A stretch of 6,163 nt of DNA from Phycisphaerae bacterium. Its GTDB lineage: Bacteria > Planctomycetota > Phycisphaerae > UBA1845 > Fen-1342. This document shows, piece by piece, positions 1 to 5,018 of the stretch (position 1 is its first letter; each line of letters opens with the position of its first letter). A program made the position numbers and the translations under genes. The stretch is taken from contig JALHOX010000278.1 of NCBI GenBank assembly GCA_022842805.1, positions 1-6,163 of the forward strand, in the 5' to 3' direction. Under the pieces are notes generated by a model that saw only the letters and a list, made by a program, of their open reading frames with translations, did not search any database and was not told where the DNA came from.

Positions 1-1187
1 ACGACCTCGACCCGAGCCGCATTGCGATCGTCGGCCACTCCGGCGGCGGGGGCGGCACCTCGGTCACTTCGCGTCAGCAGCCGGAGCGCTTCTGCGCCGC
101 CGTTTGTTACACCCCCGCAAGCGTTCTGATGCTCGATCCGGAGGAGCGCATCAACTATCTACGGGGCAACTGGGACCAAAACCTCGACACCAATCTGACC
201 GGGCCGCTCGCAACAACGCTGGGCACAACCGACGTCTTCTCGATGGATGCGCGCATCTCACCCACCCAGCGCGATTTTCCGCTGACGCGCATCGTCTACG
301 GCAAGCGCGACGAACTCGGGGCCGCCGGCTGGAGCCCCGAGCAGCGCGCCATGTGCGATGTCTTCAACGACTCGCGCATGGGCTTCATGATCTTTTGGGA
401 CGAGCGCGAGCACGGCGTCGAACTCTGGAGCACCGAGGAGAACGACGCCACCGACGACCCGGCCCACACCGACCCGTGGCCCGACATCGGCCAGTGGGTC
501 GCGCCGGTTCGAACGGTGCGCCAGTCGGGCCAATATCTGGTCAACACGTATCGGAACAACCAGTCGCATCCGGGCGCCTTCAACGCCGACGCCGATGCTC
601 TGCTTGTCGGTCGCCAACCCGACCCCGGCCCCGGCGACCCCGACCTCGGCGACCCCTTTGGAACATGGGGCGGCTACCTCGATTGGGAAACGACGACGAT
701 CGTGGACACGCTCGACCGCTGGGAATGCACGCTCTTTCTGACCGGCCTTTCGGCGACGTCGATCGACAACAGCCCCTTCGCCCAGATCACGATGGACATT
801 ATCCCGCGCCGCCCGCAACAGTTTCTACCGACGGCCGGTTCGACGCTGTGCTGGTATGTAATCGATGACACCAGCGGGGCGCTGCTGCAATCCGGCACGG
901 CGGTGGTCGAAGCCGATGGCGTCGTCGCGGCCCCCGGCGTCGTCGTGCCGATTGAGCCGGACGCCGTGCGGCTCGTCTTCGCCCCCTGCCCACTCGCGGG
1001 CGACATGAATTGCGACGGCGTCGTGACGGTCGGCGATATCAGCGGCTTCGTGCTGGCGCTCACCAATCCCGCGGCCTATGCAACGACCTACCCGGCCTGC
1101 GACATCGTCGCCGCCGACGCAAACGCCGACGGCGTAATCAGCGTCGGCGACATCGCTGGTTTTGTGGCGTTGCTCGTCGGCCCGTAA
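1..1187 (+). CDS. Alpha/beta-hydrolase (esterase/peptidase-like) with C-terminal dockerin, 5'-truncated by window edge
   Basis: The reading frame is open from base 3 to the TAA at 1185-1187 (394 codons visible), so the protein begins outside the window. The first codons read LDPSRIAIVGHSGGG, the nucleophile elbow of alpha/beta hydrolases, with the likely catalytic Ser at 39-41. A plausible acid is the Asp of YGKRDE (309-311) and a plausible His is that of DEREHG (411-413), which fits the Ser-Asp-His order of the fold. An Asp/Pro/Gly-rich stretch (about 613-660) and a probable beta-rich segment follow. The end is a two-repeat dockerin-like module (about 999-1184) with intact DxNxDGxxxxxD calcium loops (DMNCDGVVTVGD and DANADGVISVGD). 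Such modules usually mark exported proteins in planctomycetes; the signal peptide would lie off the left edge. The substrate cannot be told. The ATG at 129 lies inside the domain, after the nucleophile, and is not the start. Confidence 0.8.
   Translation, partial: DLDPSRIAIVGHSGGGGGTSVTSRQQPERFCAAVCYTPASVLMLDPEERINYLRGNWDQNLDTNLTGPLATTLGTTDVFSMDARISPTQRDFPLTRIVYGKRDELGAAGWSPEQRAMCDVFNDSRMGFMIFWDEREHGVELWSTEENDATDDPAHTDPWPDIGQWVAPVRTVRQSGQYLVNTYRNNQSHPGAFNADADALLVGRQPDPGPGDPDLGDPFGTWGGYLDWETTTIVDTLDRWECTLFLTGLSATSIDNSPFAQITMDIIPRRPQQFLPTAGSTLCWYVIDDTSGALLQSGTAVVEADGVVAAPGVVVPIEPDAVRLVFAPCPLAGDMNCDGVVTVGDISGFVLALTNPAAYATTYPACDIVAADANADGVISVGDIAGFVALLVGP
999..1184 (+). other. Dockerin-like module of the hydrolase
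   Basis: Two F-hand calcium-loop repeats occupy the last 62 residues of the hydrolase: GDMNCDGVVTVGDISGFVLAL, then DANADGVISVGDIAGFVALL, joined by a linker rich in Ala, Tyr and Thr. Both loops keep the Asp/Asn ligands at positions 1, 3, 5 and 12. No cohesin partner or cellulosome gene is visible, so the module may serve surface anchoring or sorting rather than cellulosome assembly (inference). Confidence 0.75.
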
Positions 1188-1210
1188 TCAGCGACGCGAC
1201 CGCAAAAGCT

Positions 1211-1243
1211 CCTGTCGGAGAGTGCGACGCGCTCTCCGGCGGG
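1211..1243. terminator. Hairpin between convergent genes, probable terminator
   Basis: Bases 1211-1225 pair with 1229-1243 around the triloop GAC. This gives a 15-bp stem on the plus strand with three G-U wobbles. It starts 24 bp after the hydrolase stop and lies 37 bp past the nnrE stop. On the minus strand the three wobbles become A-C mismatches, but the hairpin is then followed by AGCTTTTG, a short T run. On the plus strand the stem is stronger but no T run follows. It may end transcription in both directions. The fold was drawn by eye and no energy was computed. Confidence 0.5.
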
Positions 1244-1279
1244 TTCGCGCCCTTCGCGCCCCCCGATGCCGATGCTGCA

Positions 1280-2056
1280 CTAGACCTTGGCCGCGTTCAG
1301 AATCAGCCCGATCGGCAAAGTGATCACTTCCCCGACGAATTCGCGCGCAAGCGGGTTGAAAAAGCCGAGCTTGGGAGCCAGTAGCGTCAAGGTGAGATCA
1401 GCGCGGAAGCATGGCTTCGCGGGCGCGCCGTCGTCGGCCGATAGGCCGCTCGGAGTATCGATCGCGACGCGCCACGCACCGCGGCGCTGATTCGAGGCGT
1501 CGATGAGCTGCGCAGTGACGCCCCGCGGCGGGCCGGAGGCGCCGGTGCCGAGCAGCGCGTCGACGAGGACGTCGGCCTTCGAGATCGCCCGCAGTGCATC
1601 GTCAAACTCGCTCGACTCCGCGGCATGAACAATGGCACCGCCAATCCAATCCCAGGCGACGAGATTGGTCCGTGCATCGCCGGCGACGCGGGCGTGCGGC
1701 ACGGCGAGGACGACCGTCGGGCGCAAACCGCGCAGCGAGAGATGACGCGCGATGACAAATCCATCGCCGCCGTTGTTGCCCGCGCCGCAGAGAATCACGA
1801 CTTTTGCGGCGCTCTCTTCCGCCGGCGGCCCCGCCGAAATGCCGGCGGCGATCCAAGCCGCCGCATTCGCGCCGGCGTTTTCCATTAACACCAGCGTCGG
1901 CACGCCGATCTGCTCGGCCGCGCGGCGATCAAACGCGCGAATATCGGCGACGGAAAGGCCGGCGTCACCGGCGACGAGGGGCAGATTGGCACGCGGCATG
2001 CGCGCCTGGGCGTCGGGCCATGATGTCGCGCGACTCACCACCGGCACGCCGCTCAT
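1280..2056 (-). CDS. nnrE: NAD(P)H-hydrate epimerase (YjeF N-terminal domain / NAXE family)
   Basis: This 258-residue protein would epimerise R- and S-NAD(P)HX, the hydrated, inactive forms of NAD(P)H, so that the partner dehydratase can restore the cofactor. It is a cytoplasmic metabolite-repair enzyme. Family signatures appear in order: VLMENAG (56-62), the nucleotide-binding CGAGNNGGDGFVIARHL (90-106), VDALLGTG (165-172, with the conserved Asp166), AIDTPSGLSADDG (198-210), and ADLTLTL...PKLGFF (219-233) before a GEVITLPIG ending. There is no fused C-terminal ADP/ATP-dependent dehydratase domain, unlike E. coli Nnr, so NnrD must be encoded elsewhere. The start is uncertain: Met1 lies 6 bp past the upstream stop, with only a GGTGGT (2066-2071) as possible ribosome site. 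Met20 (codon at 1997-1999) has an AGG five bases upstream, and conserved sequence begins only after residue 25. The gene is probably co-transcribed with the DUF1028 gene before it. Confidence 0.92.
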   Translation of the reverse strand: MSGVPVVSRATSWPDAQARMPRANLPLVAGDAGLSVADIRAFDRRAAEQIGVPTLVLMENAGANAAAWIAAGISAGPPAEESAAKVVILCGAGNNGGDGFVIARHLSLRGLRPTVVLAVPHARVAGDARTNLVAWDWIGGAIVHAAESSEFDDALRAISKADVLVDALLGTGASGPPRGVTAQLIDASNQRRGAWRVAIDTPSGLSADDGAPAKPCFRADLTLTLLAPKLGFFNPLAREFVGEVITLPIGLILNAAKV

Positions 2057-2062
2057 CGGTCG

Positions 2063-3412
2063 TCAACCACCGACCAGTGTGTTCACAAATCCAGCGATGT
2101 CGCCGACGGTCAGGAATTCGTCGCCCGTGAAATCGCCCACGATGTTGGCAACGATCTCCGGAAACTGAATGGCGTACGTCGGCGCATCGGTAAGCGCCAA
2201 CACAAACGGCCCGATGTCCGCCACGCTCACGAAGCCGTCGCCGTTCATGTCGCCCGCGGCCAAGACGCGCACCGCCCGGGTCGGCAGCAGGATGCGGTCG
2301 AAGCCGGTGTCCTGAACGCGCACCGCGAGGATGTCGGCGCCCGGCGTCGCGACCGAGGGGATCGTGGCTTCATAGATGCCCGGGCTGACCTGCGTGGCGC
2401 TGAATGGCCCGCCGATGAGGTTGGTGCCGTCGCGCGGGTCGGAAGAGACCGTGACCGTCGGCGAACCGGTGATCAGCGCCCCCTGCCAGTCACGCAGCTC
2501 GATCTGCATCACGCGCGAATAGCCCGCGCTGGGCGGCAGCACGCTCGGAAACTGCACGACCGACGCCATTTGATCCGTCACGCCGATCCGCGCCGTGCGA
2601 AACGGGTCGAACAACTGCCGAAGCCGAATGACCGGATCGGTCGTCGGCACGGACGTGATGATGTTGAAATTCAGAAAGTAAGTTCCCCGCGCACAGCCCA
2701 ATCCGTCACAGGTGCCGTCGGTGTCGCCGCGGCGGCTGACGATCATGAACGCGATATGGGCCGAGCGCACAAAGGGCGGCGGCATCTGCTCGCACGAATC
2801 GGGCGGAAACTCGCAGGCATCGGGCGTGCCCAGCGTGCAACTGCAGCGCCCGTCGCCGCCGCGGCACTGGGCCGCTTCCATCGCGGCCATCAGCTTTGCG
2901 GGCATGTCGACGTTCGCCGGATCGAGCAGCGCGGCCTCGGCGTCGTCGAGCACTTCCTGCCCGGTGATGACGTTTCCTTGAATCGCGTACACGAAATTGC
3001 CAAATTCGCCGGTCAGTCCCGACGCATACGCTCCCGCGCCCGTGCCGGTGAAGGTGACGGCGCGGCCCAGCGTGTCGACGATGCCGTATTGCCGGCTCTG
3101 ATGCGCCGGATCCAACGTGGCGAGATTGGCGAGAATCTGCACCGGATCGGTGCCGGCGATGAAGCCGTCGCGGATGCGCGGACGATTGCGAATCGGGTTA
3201 TCCACCGCCGACTGCGCCGCCGCCCCGCCCTTTTCGACCATAACCACCGGCAGAAACCGCCGCAGGTCAAAATTCAACAGACAGGTGGCCGACGCCACGC
3301 CGACCTCTTTGGTCTCTTTGTTGACGATCACGATCGACCAGGTCGCCAGCGCCGATGGCGCGATGAGGGCGGCGAGGGTGAGAGCGAGCAGGCGAATCGC
3401 ACGAAAGCCCAT
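2063..3412 (-). CDS. Secreted DUF1028 (Ntn-hydrolase-fold) protein with C-terminal dockerin
   Basis: The 449-residue protein has four parts. Residues 1-23 are a signal peptide: Arg4 and Arg7, a Leu/Ala-rich core, then PSALA as a cleavage site. Residues 24 to about 250 match DUF1028: TWSIVIVNKETKEVGVAS (24-41), EKGGAAAQS (60-68), GIVDTLGRAVTFTG (110-123), YAIQGNVITGQEVL (142-155) and RSAHIAFMIVSRRGD (216-230). Residues about 297-384 look like an Ig-like beta domain (inference). Residues 387-449 are a dockerin-like pair. DUF1028 has the Ntn-hydrolase fold, but I know of no established reaction for it, so no substrate is assigned. Cleavage after Ala23 would leave Thr24 at the N-terminus. A Cys-rich insert (183-207, plus Cys235 and Cys240) interrupts the DUF1028 domain. 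The start is fixed by GGAG seven bases upstream. nnrE follows after 6 bp. Confidence 0.87.
   Translation of the reverse strand: MGFRAIRLLALTLAALIAPSALATWSIVIVNKETKEVGVASATCLLNFDLRRFLPVVMVEKGGAAAQSAVDNPIRNRPRIRDGFIAGTDPVQILANLATLDPAHQSRQYGIVDTLGRAVTFTGTGAGAYASGLTGEFGNFVYAIQGNVITGQEVLDDAEAALLDPANVDMPAKLMAAMEAAQCRGGDGRCSCTLGTPDACEFPPDSCEQMPPPFVRSAHIAFMIVSRRGDTDGTCDGLGCARGTYFLNFNIITSVPTTDPVIRLRQLFDPFRTARIGVTDQMASVVQFPSVLPPSAGYSRVMQIELRDWQGALITGSPTVTVSSDPRDGTNLIGGPFSATQVSPGIYEATIPSVATPGADILAVRVQDTGFDRILLPTRAVRVLAAGDMNGDGFVSVADIGPFVLALTDAPTYAIQFPEIVANIVGDFTGDEFLTVGDIAGFVNTLVGG
2066..2254 (-). other. Dockerin-like module of the DUF1028 protein
   Basis: Residues 387-449 form two loops. The first (DMNGDGFVSVAD, 388-399) is canonical. 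The second (DFTGDEFLTVGD, 427-438) has Thr at ligand position 3 and Glu where Gly normally follows position 5, so its calcium binding may be weakened. The closing GDIAGFVNTLVGG closely resembles the end of the hydrolase module encoded at 999-1184, so both proteins probably use the same extracellular anchoring or sorting route (inference). Confidence 0.72.
3344..3412 (-). other. Signal peptide of the DUF1028 protein
   Basis: Residues 1-23 have a short positive n-region (Arg4, Arg7), a hydrophobic stretch from Leu8 to Ala18, and a PSALA cleavage motif with Ala at -3 (Ala21) and -1 (Ala23). No Cys follows the cut, so it is a type I signal peptide rather than a lipoprotein one. The mature chain would start TWSIVIV. 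Confidence 0.8.
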
Positions 3413-3419
3413 CTTCCAT

Positions 3420-3423
3420 CTCC
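3420..3423 (-). promoter_or_regulatory. Ribosome binding site of the DUF1028 gene
   Basis: On the minus strand GGAG is followed by ATGGAAG and then the ATG at 3412, a 7-base spacing. The nearer ATG at 3417-3419 is out of frame, so this site supports the start at 3412. Confidence 0.6.
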
Positions 3424-3448
3424 AAGTCCCCCAATCCGTGACGCCCTG

Positions 3449-3457
3449 AGTTTAGCA
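3449..3457 (-). promoter_or_regulatory. Possible extended -10 promoter element for the DUF1028-nnrE pair
   Basis: The minus strand reads TGCTAAACT, that is TGn plus a hexamer matching TATAAT at four of six bases. Transcription would start near 3442 and give a leader of about 30 bases that includes the GGAG. No good -35 hexamer is seen (TTCGTC at 3472-3477 is poor). This is a weak candidate judged by eye. Confidence 0.27.
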
Positions 3458-3583
3458 GGCGCAGGGTGGCGGACGAAGCCGATTCGCCGGGCAGGGTCCG
3501 CATATTCAAGGGACGGCGCGCTGCGCCGCGGGAATCCGCCAATCTCAAGCCACTCACGTCCGCGCGGCATGAGCTTTGCGTCA

Positions 3584-3613
3584 GCAAACTTGTTTCACGT
3601 GAAACAAGTTTGC
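3584..3613. repeat. Perfect 30-bp palindrome centred on parS
   Basis: The inverted repeat extends seven bases beyond parS on each side (GCAAACT on the left, AGTTTGC on the right). All 15 bases of each arm are complementary, and symmetry breaks at the next pair (A3583 and G3614). As RNA it could form about a 13-bp stem with an ACGU loop, 7 bases past the transporter stop codon. It could therefore also act as a 3'-end hairpin for that gene. No T run follows on the minus strand, so classical Rho-independent termination is not supported. Confidence 0.9.
3591..3606. promoter_or_regulatory. parS: parS centromere site (ParB binding site)
   Basis: TGTTTCACGTGAAACA matches the 16-bp bacterial chromosomal parS consensus TGTTNCACGTGAAACA at every position and is a perfect palindrome. 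ParB binds such sites, loads as a CTP-dependent clamp, spreads over nearby DNA, and works with ParA and SMC to segregate the replication origin. The site is intergenic, 14 bp past the transporter stop codon and 178 bp before the DUF1028 start. The consensus has 15 fixed bases, so a chance match at a given position is about one in 4^15 under equal base use. parA and parB are not in the window; they usually lie near the origin but need not be adjacent. Confidence 0.88.
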
Positions 3614-3620
3614 GCGCTCG

Positions 3621-4892
3621 CTACGCCGCAGCGGGTTCGCTTTCGCGCTCGCCGTGGAACTCGCGCGGGCGATAAGCCCAGGCGGCCAGCGCAAAGGTCG
3701 TTGCCGCCAGGAGCGAGAGTACGGCGGAGAGCGCGAAGGACGCGCCGGGCAACAGGAACGGAGCCGCGGCGCTGGAAAAGAATTGAAACACGTGGGTCAT
3801 GATCGGCGGACCGACGACCGAGGTCAGGCTCATGCTGCTGGCGATTGCGCCCTGCAACTCGCCTTGCGCGTCGCCGGGAATCTGCTTGGAGATCAGCCCG
3901 TTCCACGCCGGATAGCCGATGCCGCCGATGCACGTCGCAGCGATAACGAGGTAAAGCACCCAGCCGCTGGGCGCCAGCGCGATGCCGGCGTAGCCGATGG
4001 CGTAGATACTGAAACCGAAGATGACCGCGTTGAACTCGCCGAAGACCGGGATGAGGCGTGCGGCGAGGCCGCCCTGCACGATCGCCATGCAGATGCCGAA
4101 GAAGCCGAGCGAAAGGCCGACCGCCCGCTCGTCCCAGCCGAACTTCGCCATCGTGTAGTAGGACCAGGTGCTCGGATATGCCTGATGCGCGAGCTGATAG
4201 AAAATCAGCGAGGCGAGGATGCCGAGCACGCCGGGGTAGCGGCTGAGTTGCACGACCGTGCCGAGCACGTTTGCGCGGCGAATGCGGAAGCTGCGGCGCG
4301 ACTCGGGCGGCAGCGATTCGGGCAGCGCGACATAGGCATAGATCGCATTCAGCAGCGCCAATCCGCCGGCGGCGAAGAACGGTACGCGCGGGCCGTAGGC
4401 GCCGAGCAGTCCGCCGATGGTGGGGCCGAGAATGAAGCCGATGCCGAACATGGCGCCGATCAGCCCGAAGCGGGCGGCGCGCTTTTCGGGCGCGGTGATG
4501 TCGGCGATGTAGGCGTTGGCGGTGCTGAAGGACGCGCCCGAGATGCCGGCGACGACGCGCCCGATAAAGAGCCAGAGCAGCGTGGGCGCGAAGCCCATGA
4601 TGATGTAATCGAGCCCGAAGGCGAGTAGCGAGGCGAGGATCACGGGGCGTCGGCCGAAGCGGTCGCTCAGGCCGCCGATGATCGGGCTGAAGAAAAACTG
4701 CGTAAATGCATAGGCGAAGCCGAGCCAACCGCCCCAGACGGCTGCTTCGGCGATGGGTTTTGCGCTGAGTTCCATCACCAGCTTGGGGATGACGGGGATG
4801 ATGATGCCCAGGCCGATCGTGTCGATGAGCACGGTCAGCAAGACGATCATCAGCGGGCTGCGGGCGGACGGGGTCGGCTGCATGGCGACCAT
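3621..4892 (-). CDS. MFS transporter, TCR/Tet (DHA1) family, probable proton-coupled drug or metabolite exporter
   Basis: The 423-residue protein has the length and hydrophobic pattern of a 12-helix MFS antiporter of the inner membrane. The first helix carries DTIGLGIIIPVIP (24-36). The loop between helices 2 and 3 has motif A, GGLSDRFGRRPVIL (73-86), with Asp77 and Arg78. Helix 4 has the motif B arginine in GRVVAGISGA (111-120). Helix 5 has the antiporter motif C, GIGFILGPTIGG (150-161). The N-terminal half resembles tetracycline exporters closely, including ANAYIADITAPEKRAARFG (125-143). Many chromosomal relatives in environmental bacteria have no shown link to tetracycline, so the substrate is unassigned. 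The start may be Met1 (4892) or Met4 (4883); neither has a clear ribosome site. The gene stands alone: argS diverges upstream, and the next minus-strand gene follows after 208 bp containing parS. Confidence 0.9.
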   Translation of the reverse strand: MVAMQPTPSARSPLMIVLLTVLIDTIGLGIIIPVIPKLVMELSAKPIAEAAVWGGWLGFAYAFTQFFFSPIIGGLSDRFGRRPVILASLLAFGLDYIIMGFAPTLLWLFIGRVVAGISGASFSTANAYIADITAPEKRAARFGLIGAMFGIGFILGPTIGGLLGAYGPRVPFFAAGGLALLNAIYAYVALPESLPPESRRSFRIRRANVLGTVVQLSRYPGVLGILASLIFYQLAHQAYPSTWSYYTMAKFGWDERAVGLSLGFFGICMAIVQGGLAARLIPVFGEFNAVIFGFSIYAIGYAGIALAPSGWVLYLVIAATCIGGIGYPAWNGLISKQIPGDAQGELQGAIASSMSLTSVVGPPIMTHVFQFFSSAAAPFLLPGASFALSAVLSLLAATTFALAAWAYRPREFHGERESEPAAA

Positions 4893-5018
4893 CTTCGTCG
4901 GAGCGGGCGATTGCGGCCAGCGCGGGCGGGAAGGACGATTCGAACGGTCGAGACGGCGGCGATACCCTTACGATTCGCTGGAACGTTGATCGAATTTACT
5001 TCGGAGAGTGTCGCCGCC
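4893..5018. promoter_or_regulatory. Divergent intergenic region (transporter / argS)
   Basis: These 126 bp separate two divergent starts and should hold both promoters. The best argS candidate is TACGAT at 4969-4974 as a -10, about 45 bases before the ATG, but no convincing -35 lies 16-18 bases upstream. For the transporter I find no good pair of hexamers. No T-box, leader peptide or strong hairpin is visible before argS. Confidence 0.35.
5003..5008 (+). promoter_or_regulatory. Ribosome binding site of argS
   Basis: GGAGAG lies 10 bases upstream of the ATG at 5019, within the usual range though on the long side. The GTG at 5008-5010 is out of frame, so the ATG is preferred. Confidence 0.5.

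Noticed and set aside
129..1187. ATG at 129 as the true start of the left-hand gene
   Set aside because: The same frame is open upstream to the window edge and encodes the GHSGGG nucleophile motif, which a start at 129 would remove.
2066..2254. Cellulosome component
   Set aside because: Dockerin-like modules alone do not show a cellulosome. No cohesin, scaffoldin or glycoside hydrolase is present, and planctomycetes use these endings widely.
3514..3528. Hairpin CGGCGC-GCT-GCGCCG as a terminator for the transporter
   Set aside because: The stem is only 6 bp, no T run follows, and it lies almost 100 bp past the stop codon. Such short GC stems are common by chance in this composition.
3591..3606. 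Noc-type binding site instead of parS
   Set aside because: The Noc consensus has a CCCGGG core (TATTTCCCGGGAAATA); here the core is CACGTG, matching parS at all fixed positions.
2570..3802. 410-codon open frame on the plus strand
   Set aside because: It is antisense to the DUF1028 gene and part of the transporter, is rich in Arg/His/Gly with no recognisable motif, and runs through the parS palindrome. It is typical of GC-rich shadow frames.
3595..4728. 377-codon open frame on the minus strand overlapping the transporter
   Set aside because: Arg/His/Ala-rich composition without motifs; the transporter frame on the same strand is unambiguous.
3621..4892. Calling the transporter a tetracycline resistance gene
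   Set aside because: The family motifs match, but chromosomal TCR/Tet-like proteins vary in substrate and there is no tetR-like regulator beside it.
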